A DNA stretch of 64,000 nt from Monarcha castaneiventris obscurior (lineage: Eukaryota > Chordata > Aves > Passeriformes > Monarchidae). The notes under the pieces are model-generated. The model did not search any database. It worked only from the letters and a program-made list of their open reading frames with translations, and was not told the DNA's origin. Both the position numbers and the translations under genes were made by a program. Below, piece after piece: positions 43,091-55,829 of the stretch (positions within the stretch are counted from its first letter, which is position 1; each line of letters begins with the position of its first letter). The DNA lies in assembly GCA_026261815.1 (NCBI GenBank), contig JAMPIT010000174.1, positions 5,270,001 to 5,334,000 of the forward strand. The letters run 5' to 3'.

Positions 43091-46000
43091 TTGTCAAAAA
43101 TACTTAATTTGAAGAAAAGCTGCTAAAGATAAAAGTAAACAAAAACTAAATGCTGTTAATCTTATCCATCACTCACATTTCTGGCACTATTGCAGCTCTT
43201 TTGCATTAACTTTATCCCCAAAGTGCTTTAGCTTGTCTCTGGAAGCCGCTAGATTTTTCACCAAAACTGAAGCATACACATGACTGTAAATGATTGTGGC
43301 TTGATAGCTCTTGAGCAGATGAGAAGGTTGGCCAGGACCAAGAACACTGAGCCAAAGGGAGAAGCTCCACCTGTGGAGTGGAGTGAGGAGCCCAATACCT
43401 AGAAAGAGCATCTGAAGTACAGAGAGCAAAAGAGAGCTAGGAAAATCCAGAGTTTGGGAGAAGGAAGCAGAGGCCAAATCTAACATTTCCTTATAAAATT
43501 GAAGTTACTGTAATCTGCAAAAAAAATGAGACTTGTCTTGAGTCCCAGCTCTGTTGAACAACACTGGATCTCTAAGTTCTGCCCCTGTATTCAGGCTGTC
43601 AATAGGAATGATGGGTCTCCTCCTGCTCTATTAGTGTCAGTTGTTTGGGGATTTCATTTCCTCTTGGTTTCCTTCAAAGCAACACTAAATTCTTAAAGAA
43701 ATCTGAAAATTAGATAAGGCATTCCTACTCAAGAAATTTTTGCAATGTTCTAATACATAGCAACTTCACTGGATTCATATTAGTATTTGGTATTTTATGT
43801 AATGTGTAAAATGAATGTGAAAGAAAAAATAGATATGTCTTCTGTCAGTGCTTATTGGAATGAATTTGAGAAGCTCAGACCTTACCATGCCTCATTTGGT
43901 CTTTTTCATAGATCTTTTTCTGGTAAAGAAATCAGATTTGACTGTTTCTAAGACCTAGAGCCCTGAACATAGTTCCCACTTTTTCTTTTTCTGGTACAAT
44001 GGGCAATTTGTGACAACTACCACACAACTCTTCGACAAGCACTTTGTGACCCTGGTGATTCACTACTACTAACTCTGTCAGTTTAGTTTAAAATCACTTC
44101 AATTAGCATTTCAGTGTGAGATGATGCCTCTTCGTGGTAAAGTCTGATGCAAATATCCATTTTGCTCTTCTGCTGTGCCATCACTTACCCTGAATGAATG
44201 TCCTTTTACACTTCAATTATCCATCAGATCCTCTAATTCTTTGGTTGTTCAAAGGTAAAAAAGGGTCAAAGCAGGTTAGCACTGATATTCCAAAAATGTG
44301 CAAGAAGTGTTTCTCCAATTGTTTGCTTTCCAGCTTTATGAAGTAATGTGCTTCTGTGGGACTCTTCTCACATAATTTTCAACCTATAAAGAATTGTTAG
44401 AACTCAAAACTATACCATCTCCTTATGAAGAATTGAACTTTCCTAACCCTCTTTTATAACAAATACAAATAGAGAAACTTGAAAGAAAATATAGTAGAGT
44501 TCAAACAGGGTTGAATATTGGATATCAAATTAACAAAAATTCCATGCCATGACTTTTTTTGAAGAATATGAAAGAAATACAGCATACTTTCTTCCTCAGG
44601 AGCCGAACATTTTGCAAATCACATTCCCCTGACGATACAGCAGCATTTCACATTGCCAGCAGCTAGGCTGGATCTGGCTTATTAATATGGCATGATAATA
44701 GGTAAATTCTGAAACGAGCACACCACTGAGTAGGTGTAACAGTGAGGTTTATCAGTGCCTATAGTGTCTGTAAGATAGCACTGACTATGCCATAACACTG
44801 CATTGTTAGCCAAGTAATGGACAGCCAACAAGTCCAGGTAGATAAGAAACAGATATGAGGCAAACTGGGGACAGCACCTGTCCCAGCCGATGTGTCAGCA
44901 AACGCTGTGCTACTTCCACTGTCAGCCTTTTGATGCTGACTGTGGATCCATGTGCACTAGTGGTGCCAGCACCAGGCTTCTTCATAATTCTACAGCTCCA
45001 CCAGGCAGTCTTCTGATAACTCCAAGGAGAGACACACCTCTAACACTGCCAGGAACACAGAGACATGTATAGCCTTCTGCTGGGTGCTGAGGACTCTCCA
45101 GGCATGTACTTCTCTTGAAGGGTCCCCCACTGCCATCTAAAAAAAAAGATTTCTTTTTTTTTTTACATTAATGGTGGTGTTCTCTAGGCTGATGCACGAT
45201 TCCAAGCAGCTATAACTGTGCTAGATGGCAGGACATTGGAACACATTTGCACCTGAAGAGGTGGTTATTGGTATGCCCACACAGAGAACAATGAAGTATG
45301 TTAAATTCTGAGGAGGTGATGAACAAATTTTTTTGTGCCTTAAATCCACACATGACAAGAACCAGGAAAGGATGGGCATAGCAAACACTGGATGGCTCAT
45401 ACACAGGTACGCACAGATGCTGAGGTTTTTTCTTCACATTTCTTGAGCCCCCTCATGTAATGACTGGTTAGAAGCACAAGTATCAAAATGCAGCAAGAAA
45501 TCATTTGCTTGAATATTTTTAACTCCGGAAACTTCAAAAGAAAACCTGATCAAAGCAGCACAGATAAATGCCTGTAATACTACGCTGACTGATCTCCTTC
45601 TGAATTACTAACATATACATTACGTGCTGAGCACACCCTTCTACCTTGAGGAGGTCTAATATATATTCGTACATACTTTCAGATTGTCAAACCTGATTTC
45701 TCCCTGCTCTTTTTCATTAAATGCAAAAGTTTCCCCAACAGTTATTGAGTTGCATTTACTGTTCCGGGAAGATCCCCAGATCAGCAGTGCTGGTGACAGA
45801 AACAAGTGCTGACTGCATTGCTCAGAGCAGACCACATTTGCCCTGGTGCCCAGCTGCACACTCTACAGGAATGGGTTCACAATTCAACCATTTAATAACC
45901 TCCTAACTTGACTTGCTACTCATGATCTTTATATTTTTAGAGTGTTGTGGATGACACATGCAATAACGCATTTATCTTTTTTTGGATATGGGGCACCAGG

Positions 46001-47589
46001 TAGCAGCACTGATGTGAGGTGGATGTGCATTTTCACTTACAAATGAAGTCTCTGGCATTTATTGCCAGTGACTTCATACTTCTGAGTCATTTTTTTCCTA
46101 TTTTCAAATCTTCTTTTAATTTTTAAATGGCAGTCCAGCTTAATTCTCAGTACTAGTCCTGTATATCTGACTTGCCTATAAGCAGCTAACCATTATTCAG
46201 TCCTAGCAGCCAGTTCTCTATTTTACACCTATTCCTTTTTTCAATTCATATTAACTCTGGTAGCAGCCACGGTTTAAAGCTGTGGTGGCTATCCAGCATG
46301 GGCAAGTGCTGAAGTGACAGGCTCCAGCTCTGGCCCACAGCTCAGTGGGGAACACAGGCTGCTTCACTTTTTCATACCTGTGGCATGCTCTAATAAATAA
46401 ACTTGGGCTTCCAAATGGGAACCTCCGTGCAATATTGATGGGCAGAAGAAAACCAAGCCTGGGCATATGCATGAATAACATCTGCTTTCACCCCAGCGAG
46501 GGCAGCAGGCTGCAGACTGCCAGGGTGCACTCAGCAGATTTAGCACACAAGGGGAAGCTCAGGTTTGTCCTTCATTAACAGGGTCAGTCTTGGCTTTCCA
46601 TTCCCTTCTTCAGAGAGCATAGAAGTGGCATCAATTCCCCCTCCTCCCCACAGCAAGGTGACAAAATCTGTCTCTTTGAATCCTGGTGTCCCCTGTCACC
46701 AGCCAAGCTGTGCAAGCAAGTATTGCTATCAGGGCTGCTTTGTGCCCAGGCAGCCTCCCAGGCAAGGCTTCCCCAACATGCCTGGGGCTTTGGTGGGCCC
46801 CTTGAATCACAGCTCCCTTTGAAAAGAGTCAGAAATTTCATTTGAGCATTTGTTCTGCCTGAGACCCAAGCTTCATCCTCCACATTTCTGCCTGCACCCA
46901 TGTCCCTTTATCAAAAAGCAATGTGAGCATCACAGAAAATTCTCCTGTGTTCAGGTGGCTGTACTAGTTGGTTCTGGGATGCATGGATTGTCAAAGGCTG
47001 ACAAGGCTTGTTGCTGAAAACATCTGGGCTAAATTTTATGTTCCATGGCTGCAGCCCAGCCTGATATGGGACTGAGTTCTGCCCTTGTTGGTTCAGCCTG
47101 TGAGATCAGCGACTGCCCCTTTCTATTAGATCAGTGGCAAGCAAGGCTCTGCCCCCTGCCATCCCCATCTCCAGAGGAGAGCTCTGCCTGTTGGGGAGTT
47201 CATAGATTTCAAGTCCAGTCCTCAGCTGACCTCACGGGTGTGCTGGACTGTTCTTGCCAGCAGCAGCCTTGTTTTAATTAGAAGTTGAACATTAGACAAA
47301 AAGAAAGCCTGAACACCCTATCTTCAAAGTCTCACTGTTTACCTTAGGCTTAAATTTTGAGGTTTAATCGACTCTTGGTTAGAAATTGAAATGTTAATGG
47401 TTAATGAATCAAAACAATTGCCCATTTGTGGAGGGGCAGAGTGCTTTGCTGTGGCAGAGTTTGTACCCCCCAAGGGGAGGAGATGAGATTTGGGTGTGCA
47501 ATAGCAAAATCCCTGATCCACATAAGGCAGGGCACAAAGCAGAGGGAGTGAACACCCACCACCAGAGATCACAAGACGTACTTTGAGCC
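43091..47589. other. Intergenic DNA, no gene seen
   Basis: Largely AT-rich to 44.8 kb and more mixed after. A short A8 run facing T11 lies at about 45138-45164. Frames at 46565-46822 (+) and 46584-46901 (-) overlap each other on opposite strands and have no domain. Confidence 0.5.
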
Positions 47590-48320
47590 AGAAAAGAAGT
47601 AGATCCTGGGAGATGGGATTGTGCTTTCCATCATGCCAGTTGTCTTCCCCTACATCGCCCCCGACTCCCAGGAAAGGTCATACTCACACGGCACATTCAC
47701 ATTCACACACAGGATACACTGACATGAGAGGCAGCTGTAATGTGTTAGAAGGTGTCATAAACCACCAAAGACACCCGAAGCACCCCCAGACTGGTTTCTG
47801 ATGCCTTCCACTAGAGGGCTGGGAAGGCTGCCCACTCTGTGAAGGTACCTAGGCCTTCCCACCCAGACTGAAAGTATATTAAATCATTGAACTCTATGTT
47901 TCACTGGCTCTCCCCACCCCCAACAGGTCAAGACTGCGACTATCACTTCACAAGATTGTGAACATCACTTTGCAACAACCAAGTCTTGCCACAGGATCTA
48001 TGGTGGTGATATCTTTCTACTTCTTTTTCTTTCTTTCTTTCTCTTTCTCTTTCTTTTCTTTATTTTTCTCTTTCCCCTCAAACATTTTCTTAAGTGATAT
48101 TTTTATACTTTTCTATTACTATATTCCTATAGATAGTAATACTAAAACAGCTACATACCTGCTTTCCATTGCAACCAAATTGTTCCAAAATAAACGTGCA
48201 TATTACATATACTGATCATCAGTGTTGTCTCACTCTAATCCACCCCAGGGGATCTATTACCAAGGGCCTGGGCTGCCCTTGCCTTGAGGGGTGGGTGGTA
48301 ACCTTCCCACACAGGAGAGT
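47590..48320 (+). mobile_element. Probable ERV LTR (or retro-derived 3' end) with poly(A) signal
   Basis: The stretch carries a GC-balanced first half and then 'AAGACTGCGACTATCACTTC'. A long pyrimidine tract (48013-48079) follows, then an AT-rich part with 'ACTATATTCCTATAGATAGT'. AATAAA lies at 48189-48194, then 'ATCATCAGTGTTGTCTCACT' and 'GGGGATCTATTACCAAGGGC'. The order pyrimidine tract, poly(A) signal, GT-rich stretch, GC-rich end resembles the 3' half of avian LTRs that I recall. I could not define TG...CA ends or a target-site duplication, so both edges and the class are uncertain. A decayed 3' UTR-like sequence is the alternative. Confidence 0.4.
48013..48079. repeat. Pyrimidine (CTTT/TTTC)n tract
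   Basis: This is about 67 bases of nearly pure C/T on the plus strand, mainly TTTC and CTTT units. It is a potential triplex-forming and slippage-prone sequence. Confidence 0.85.
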
Positions 48321-49556
48321 TTCTGAAAGGCAGAAGCAGTAGCTTCATCTCTGCTGCAAAGTTGCTGGAACACTTTCAGCTGGGAAATTGTGACAGTCAG
48401 GGCTTGCCCCTGTGCATGGGCTAGCTGGGCAGGCAGCAGTTTGCTGTGGGACCTCTGTGAACAGAGGAGCATAGTCCCAGAGCTGAGGCCAGGGTGAATC
48501 TGTACCCAAACCTGCTCAGCCTGTGGCCTGCATGTCATCCTGGGGATCTTTATTTTGGTGTTCTGAGATGGAGATTTCCCAGCCATAAAATGAGGATAAA
48601 TGACGTTTTTGCAGATGTCTACATGCAGCTACACATTCATAAACAGCAGTCAGCATGCTCAGCCCTCCCCTGCACTCAATTAACACGTATTTTAATGGCT
48701 GCATTAGCCCTTGTTCACTGCCTCACTCCCACTCTCCAACGCCTTTATGGACCATCTTCAGGACAACATTTCTCAAAATCACCTTTCCTCAAGAAAACTC
48801 CCTGCTTTGGGGGAGGTGTAGACAGGCTTGTGGGTTGCTGCAGTCATGTTCTCCATGCTGCCAACAGCTTGTTCGTATGGGGCCACATTGAGTGCATTTG
48901 TTCAAATCTACGCTCCCAACAAGGGCTATTTATCAAGCCTACAAGATTCAAAACTGCAAGACCCTGAATTTCATAGTCATTTGCAGCGTCAGAAGCTGCT
49001 AATGGCCCATAAAATTTAGCAACTTCTCCATAAGCTGCTGGTTAATGAAAAATCGGTTAAATTGTTCACAGATCAGCTGGCACGGTGCCCTCTGATTCGC
49101 AGGATGCTTTCCTTGGCAAAGGTTAGATTAACTGTGCTGGGGAAGCAGGGAAAGAAGTCGGGGCATTTTGCTGGAGGCTGTGACTTTTCCTTGGTGGGAT
49201 GAGGGCAAAGAATCCCCACACCAGCCATGCAGGATGGGATCCTCTCAGACATGCTAAGAGCACTCTCAGGCATTGCCCCAGTAGGGGTGCCAAAGCTGCC
49301 ACTGTCAGGATTAAAGTCAGGCTTTGTGATAGGAGAAGAGTTCAATTCAGCGAGGCAGTTTTGTAGTGATGGATGCATATTCAGTGAGTCCCTATTCTGA
49401 TCTTGAACTGAAACCACAAAGCTGACTTTCCCCTTTCTGGGACAGCTGCACGCTGCCTGCACATTCCTGCAGCCCTTTGGGTTATGGAGGCTGAGCGAAA
49501 GGACATCACAGCACGTAGCCAGCTTCTTGCAGGACTTATTTTGCCTTGTCTTGTCC

Positions 49557-49584
49557 CTGCTGCTGCAGCTGCTGCTGCTGTTGC
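49557..49584. repeat. (CTG)n microsatellite, interrupted
   Basis: CTGCTGCTGCAGCTGCTGCTGCTGTT, a short interrupted trinucleotide array. It gives a serine/alanine-rich stretch in the antisense frames that cross it. Confidence 0.85.
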
Positions 49585-49623
49585 CTCCCACAGCCACTTC
49601 TGCTGCACCTTGGGCCAGTTTCA

Positions 49624-49639
49624 TCACACACACACACAC
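49624..49639. repeat. (CA)n microsatellite
   Basis: Eight CA/AC dinucleotides in a row, about 40 bases downstream of the CTG array. Confidence 0.85.
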
Positions 49640-49699
49640 TGTCCTGTGTTTGGGTGCAGGACTCTGGCTGCAGCAGAGAGCAAAGATTTGGCATCCATA

Positions 49700-49970
49700 T
49701 TGAGGGAGCAGTCTGATGTCAGAACAAATTAACGTTGCTCACCATACTGACATTGCAAGGCCTCAGCTGTCAGTGCTGGCATTTATGATGCTGTGTATTT
49801 TAACTAATTAGGCACTCACAGCCCAGCCGGTGCAACCCATCCATCTTGCAAATGCTGGATGTTTTTGCACTGGCATATGCTACAATAATGAGAATCAATG
49901 TTGCTAATGACTTTGCACAGCCCATTTTTCAGTCACCTTTGCAAATCCACATTATGTTGGGAATGAACGG
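49700..49970. promoter_or_regulatory. Candidate conserved non-coding element with CTAATTAG
   Basis: The self-complementary CTAATTAG lies at 49804-49811. Nearby are GCAAATGC-type and ACAATAATGAGAATCAATG segments with several ATTA/AAT cores. It is repeat-free and evenly textured. Motif-level inference only. Confidence 0.27.
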
Positions 49971-52451
49971 AGGGAAAACACTGGCCTTAAAATGTGAAAG
50001 ATGTGCTTGTGCAGGACAAACCCCAGACCTCTGTTGCCCTGGCATGGCTGGAGCACTGTGGCAGAGGACCTGTTCCCACCAAAGCAGTGATGAAACTTTG
50101 AGAAAGCAATTCCTATTGAGGCACTAGAACAGATGAAATTTCTGAGGTTAGAGCCCTTAAATAGGTTTCATTGAATTTGCACACAGTCATTCTTTCTTTT
50201 CCTTGGGCAAGATTTCAGGTTTTCTCTGTTGGTGAGTAGCTGCCTCTTTTTCTCACTCAAATCTGCAAGTTAAATTTTTCCCTTTTCCCTGGTGGGTGAG
50301 CAGACATGGGGCCTGCCCATCAGGTGGTGGGGATGCTGGCTACCTTTCAGCATTAGGGGCTTGGAAAAGCAGCAGCTGCCTGCAGCAGTCAAGAGAAGAG
50401 AATTCCTTCCATCACCTTCAAAAGTGCCATATCCTTCTCAAGAGATTTACCAGATGTTCTGATTAAGGCAGTTCAATTGCAGTGTTTAAAACCCTTTTCC
50501 ACCTGCTCCCCGCAAGCTCCTCTCTGTGGGCAAGAGCAGCTCTAATTAAATATTCCCTCTGTCTGCAAGGAACTCCTCCCTCACCTTTCCAGAAACCAGC
50601 ATTGTACAGACACCCCACGGGACTGCTCTGCAGAGACTAATTCGTCTCCCCTTTGTTTTTTCTACCTTGCAGTGGAAATCAAAATTCAGGGGATTTGAAA
50701 CCTGTGCAGTACAGTCAGAACAGGAGAGCTCCTTCCCAAAACCCTCCCTCCAGCACTGACCACTATTCAGAACTCCCCTGCCTGGCCTTGGGTAGCACCT
50801 GTTCTAGGTCTTTTCAGCAGACACCACCCCCTGGAAACACTCTCAATGTGTAGGGAGAAGCCTGGAGCCCCACAACCCTTCCCCATCTGGAGTGTAGTCT
50901 GCCTCGCCAGAGTGGAGACATGGCAGTCCCCAGCTCACAGCAAAGCCCCACACTCAGGTCAGGAGGGTCTTCAGAGACCAGGGTATCACTCTAGCTGTCT
51001 CCTCAGGGGCTGATTCTGAGGGGAGGGACCGGGCTGCGTGGAGGGCACCAAAATATAGCACAGGAGCAAGGGAGGCAGACAACCCAGGTGCAAAATTTAC
51101 TGGTGCAAAACTTGGACAAATCTTCCACTTGCAGGGACTTCCTCGCTCTGGCACTGTCAAGAAGAAAAGCTCTAGCACTTCCCTCTGTGGGAGCCCCACA
51201 GCTCTAATGAACAAATAACCAGATAGAGAAGGTTCTACCCCTCTTGCTGAAATAAATGGGTATTTACACCAAGCCAGAGCAAGCAGGAAGACCACCCCAT
51301 AAAGCCCTCCATGGCCATCAGTCCCTTTTCTCTCATATTCCAACAAAAATCAGGCATGGGTTTACTTTAGTGTGCCCTAGAGATTCTGGTTCTTTACCTC
51401 TGAGGGTTCCCCTAGCACAGAGGGCTATTTGGCAGGATCAGTAAAATGCCATACCTGGCAATGAGCCCCACCACTGCCCCAAGCCACAGCCAGGCAGCCC
51501 CTCACCTCCTCACACATCTGCTTGTGCTACTCACTGTCTGAGCCTCCATTCTTATTTCTCTTGACGGGCAGACTTCCCCGAGCTACCCACCAGCTGCTGG
51601 AGCAGCTTCACCCCTCCTTGAAAAGGCCAAGATAGAAAATCTTCTTAAGCAAATCCTCTGCTGATAAGTGCTATTCAGATGATGGGATTAATATTTTCCC
51701 TATTTTGGAGGCACTCAAGCGTGCAGGTGAATATATGCCCATTTAGCATGTTTTTGAGCGGTAAATATGCTTTCCCCCTCCAAAGGGCTCCCTGCCTTTT
51801 AACCCTCCCTGGATGACTAGATGCAAGCCTGGGATTTTACTGTCACAGGACTCAGCAGAGCCAATCCCCATAGTAACGGGGCATCCACGCATGAATCCAG
51901 AGCTGCAGCAGGTCCGAGTGCTGCAGTCTGCAGTCTAGGCACATATTCAGCATCAGAGTACACATGTGCATATCAAACTAAGTGTATATCAAACTAATCT
52001 GTGCTTTCTCAGCCAATGCAGCATGTGCACAAGACAGGTAAATGCTGGTAAGAACGTGACCTCCTTGATGTGCAGAGCTTGCCCACGTGATGTATACAGA
52101 AACTAAAAATGGCTAAAGAATTGGACTCTGCTCCATCAAATGTGCCTATCACAGCCTTAAAATGATCAGAGGATGATTTCCCAAGTTGTGTTGTTCAAAC
52201 AGTTTATATTTGCATATTTTCCTCAAAAACATACTCCTCTAAAATGGGACCTGCTGCAGCCTTACCATTAATTTTCCTGGAAGGGCTACAAAACTGTGCA
52301 GCTAGCACCACTTACTGGCAAAGCTACAGACACAAACATTGAACAATTTTACTTTGCAAGCTTCTCACACAGAAATGCTGAACACAAATCCTGGTGATTG
52401 TGTTTGAATAAAATAAACAAATGTAGGACATGATTTCTCCTTTTCTACGCT

Positions 52452-52467
52452 AAAAAAAAAAAAAAAA
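52452..52467. repeat. Poly(A) run (16 A)
   Basis: An uninterrupted A16 followed by GAAAAAGGAG. No adjoining sequence resembles a processed gene copy, so a retroposed origin is not supported. Confidence 0.85.
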
Positions 52468-52792
52468 GAAAAAGGAGAAAACTGAAATTCATCTTTAAAA
52501 CAACTTCCAAATATCTTTGAGTAACCACAGTCTTTGTAATATAGAGATATAAACTTTGACTCAATATATTATTTCTCTGCATGCTGATGGCACATCTACT
52601 TCCAGTCCTAGCTCTACAGCAATGGACAAAAATCAGTGCCCAGTTTGGGAGCAAGGGAGGTGGGTCAGCATCTTTTCTTTTGATACTTCAAAGGAGTGGT
52701 TCTTGTCACTCAGATGCATAAATATATTTTCTATATTTGTGTGTGTGCTTGTGTATGTCTGCCAGAGACACGGATGTGCAACTGTGTCCATC

Positions 52793-52839
52793 ATTTTTAA
52801 AACCCCAAGAACTAGGAATCCTATTTTTAAAACCCCAAG
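52793..52839. repeat. Direct repeat, 17-bp core, 30-bp period
   Basis: ATTTTTAAAACCCCAAG occurs at 52793-52809 and 52823-52839 without mismatch. A degenerate third trace (GAACCCCATTTT) follows. Confidence 0.85.
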
Positions 52840-53489
52840 GAAACGAACCCCATTTTGAGACATTCTCCCTACTGAACTCTTCCTATGATTGATAAGCTGA
52901 TGAGTGACTTCACAGTCCCACTTGTGGGTAGCTGCCTTCAAAACTATTCATATTCCTTTTATCATGGTCAACAGTTTCTCCTTCTTAATAGAGAACCTTT
53001 ACAGCCGTGCTCCAAGCTGTCTACTCCTTCAGTACCTGTGATTTATTTGGGAAACAAAGCATCTGTTCAGAGGCACTGCAGCAACTTCAACACGAAGGTC
53101 CCTCTACAGCACTTTGCTGCATGTTTGGCTTTGTTTTAAAAACCCCTTTTCTTCCACCCCATGCTGTCTGAAAAACACAGTAATAGAAAGCAAAAAAGTT
53201 CAAGGTTCTGGAAAGCTTTTGCTTAGGACAGAACTTACCTGCATTCTGTAATATTTTAGGAAGCAGCTGTATATTTTGTTTTAGACCAATGTCCATAAAG
53301 GTGGTCCACAGCCACCTGCTCTGGCTGGACCCCTGCACCCTGATTGTGGCTACCCCACAGGGCATTAGTCATGGTGCAGTGTCATTATTTTTGTTCCCTA
53401 ACTGGAATGTGCTTTTTGGTGCCTGATCTCAAATGGATATGAAAAAGTCACATTTTAGAGCATTGTCGTTTAGAAGGATCATCTTGAAA

Positions 53490-53760
53490 AAGAAGATTCA
53501 TTAATTAGTTACACTGGCAGTCTCTTTAATTAGGCGTTGCTGAGTACCTTCAGTCTTTGTGATCTTTAGCATTCCTAACTTGTTATACTTTATTTACATA
53601 TTTTTTGGACACATACGTAATTCCTAATTAACACTGTAGACCCTACTCCAGTTATTTCGAGATGTCACGCACTGTAGATCTTCAGACATGCTTTCTGGAT
53701 ATCTGCTGAATATAAATTACTGCTCTAATCAGACCAGAAAACCTGCATCCTGCATCCTTT
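53490..53760. promoter_or_regulatory. Candidate regulatory block with three TAATTA cores
   Basis: TAATTA occurs at 53502-53507, 53527-53532 and 53625-53630, within 130 bases, with the first two as TAATTAG on the same strand 25 bases apart. TAATTA is the high-affinity core for many homeodomain proteins (LHX, DLX and PRRX types). The block is repeat-free and CNE-like. Conservation was not tested. Confidence 0.3.
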
Positions 53761-55829
53761 TATTCGGGTACAAGAACACCCACCAGAGACATACAGGGGA
53801 AGGTAATCCAGTTTCCAGGAGGTTTCAGTATGGGAGCAAATGAAAGGCACTTACAAAATGAAACCTTTCAAAAGACATTTCTGTCAGGAATTTTAAAAAG
53901 AGAATTTGCCTGCAGGGAAATCCTCTGACAGCAGGCTGTCAAAGGCACATCCCACCAGGGTGGTCTGCGGGAGAGAGCCGAACAGTACAGATCGTGTTGG
54001 GATTTTAGGAGACTCAGGCAAGCACGGTATTTCTTAAAGCAAGTGGAAGACAGAGGAGTGGGCATTTGTATATCAGACATAAGCCACAGCCCTCAAACAA
54101 AAAATCTTAGCTAGGCAGTAGTGAAGAAATACAGGATGCTTCTCTACTTTTGTGGCATACCCCTGTGGCTGCATATTGGACTAAGCAGGAATTTAAAGAA
54201 AGAATCTTCTTTTCTTCAAGCTGTGACCTTCTTTTGCAACAGTTTGGCCAAATGAATTTGTGTTAATGCCTCCACCCTGATATCTAGCTTCTATCTACTC
54301 AATTTTTATTTTTAGAGGCAGCAGAGAAGATATTTTGCAGTGGGCAATACTGTAGAGGACAGAGAACTTGTAGAGGTGACAAGAATATTGTGTCTCCTCT
54401 CTGTCTAGCTTATCTGATCCTACCAAAACTCTGTTTTATCCTTGTTAGATTACTCTGATCTTTTAGCCTCAGTGCAATCCATCAGTGTAGTACTCTCTGG
54501 TCTCTACACTTACTGGTAATGGTGATCAATATACAAAAATCACAGCATCTTTCTAAAAAGTCTGTGGTCTCTGTTTCTCAAGACTTGCTCCCACTGCTTT
54601 GTACAGATTTAACCTCTTATTAAATAGGTGTTTATCTCCCCCTGAGACAAGGCTTGAGCTTATACCTTAGAGTGGCTGGCTACTGCCCTTACACTAATAG
54701 ATAATCATATAAATGAAGTGGGTGCATATTTCTGTGCCACTTCCACAACTTACATCGCCCCAGTTCATAAGTGCACTATAAAGCCTGATGAACAGTCCCA
54801 GCAAAAGCACCTCCTCTTATCCTCAGAACTAGTATAAGGAAAGAGAATGTGATTTAGGTGTGCAATTGATAAATCCTGCCCAGACATTCCTGCAGAAGAG
54901 AGCTGGAGGGTCTGGATTTGGTAATCTCCTCATTGCTGAAAGAAATGAGGTCCTGATTAGCATGGGGAGGTAAGAGACAGTGTGACACCCCCCTCAGGTT
55001 ACTGGGATCAGTCAGCACCATGGGGGCTGCAGTACTCCACAATTAATTATGCTGAGGCCGTTCTGCCTCTGACTTTTTAGCCACAAAATATAGCTCTTTA
55101 ATGCAGCAAATCTTTTAAATTGTGTAAAAAAAAAAAAAAAGCTCAGGCTTCTCACATATACACAGAGCTCCACCTGGCAGTTGTTTGGCAGAGGAGAAAA
55201 CAGTGGCTTATCATACGAGAGCTGTAGAAAAGGGGCCATTCTTTTATCTTCGTCTTTCTGCAATGTCCTGCGTTGGGAAGCCTGGTCTGTGAGGGCAATG
55301 ATAACGCAAATATGTAAATAATCGTGACAGCAGCAATAAGGATATTTCTTTTCTCTGGTGCATGCAGACATGAGGTTTTGGCAGCTGACACTGTTGCCTG
55401 CAGTGGAAACTGCTTCTCCAGCTTGGTTTGGAGCTGTGAAACCAAAGCCAGGTCTTGTTTGAATCAGATACGTCTCTTCTCAGAAACTCTAAAATCTGGA
55501 CTGACAAAAACTGAGTGTTAGAGTCGAGCGCTTGTGCTTGGCAATCATCTGTCTCTAGGAGGAGATGGGTGCTGGTCTTGGCTTAAATTTCTTCACTGAG
55601 GGGAAAAGTTTTCACATCCTTAAAGCTTTTGCTTCAACAGGGGGCAAATTTATCCCTCTGCATGTCCTTCCCAACAGAGAAGGGAGTGCCACAACTTCCA
55701 TACTGTCTGGAGGCATACGTGATGTCCTGTAAGAAACTTCATCTGATAAAAGACAAAGATAGAGCAGGAAGAAGGGCAGGTCACTGATGACTGACCTGAT
55801 CGCCCCTGTGCTGCAGTGTGTAGCTCTGC
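53761..55829. other. Intergenic DNA, no gene seen
   Basis: An A15 run lies at 55126-55140. Minus-strand frames at 55012-55507 overlap in three frames over the same bases, so none is credible as a gene. Confidence 0.5.
55126..55140. repeat. Poly(A) run (15 A)
   Basis: An uninterrupted A15 with no recognisable retroposed sequence upstream. Confidence 0.85.

Larger units (their letters stand above)
48321..49699. other. Intergenic DNA, GC-balanced, no gene seen
   Basis: It holds the longest open frame of the window (49073-49639, minus, 188 codons), which I reject because it is powered by a CTG/CAG microsatellite and has no recognisable fold. The segment at 49010-49120 is AT-balanced and repeat-free and could be a conserved element. 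Confidence 0.45.
49971..53489. other. Intergenic DNA, no gene seen
   Basis: GC-richer from 50.3 to 51.6 kb, where a 130-codon minus-strand frame (50954-51346) lacks recognisable features. Beyond 52 kb it is AT-rich with A16 at 52452-52467 and a 17-bp direct repeat at 52793-52839. Confidence 0.5.

Noticed and set aside
49073..49639. Longest open frame of the window, 188 codons, minus strand
   Set aside because: It crosses a CTG/CAG microsatellite and a CA run that supply low-complexity residues. Frames on both strands are open over part of it, and no domain, signal peptide or splice context is visible.
50954..51346. 130-codon minus-strand frame
   Set aside because: No recognisable domain or splice context, and it sits in a GC-rich non-coding patch.
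52452..52467. Poly(A) run considered as the tail of a processed pseudogene
   Set aside because: No gene-like sequence or flanking duplication adjoins it.
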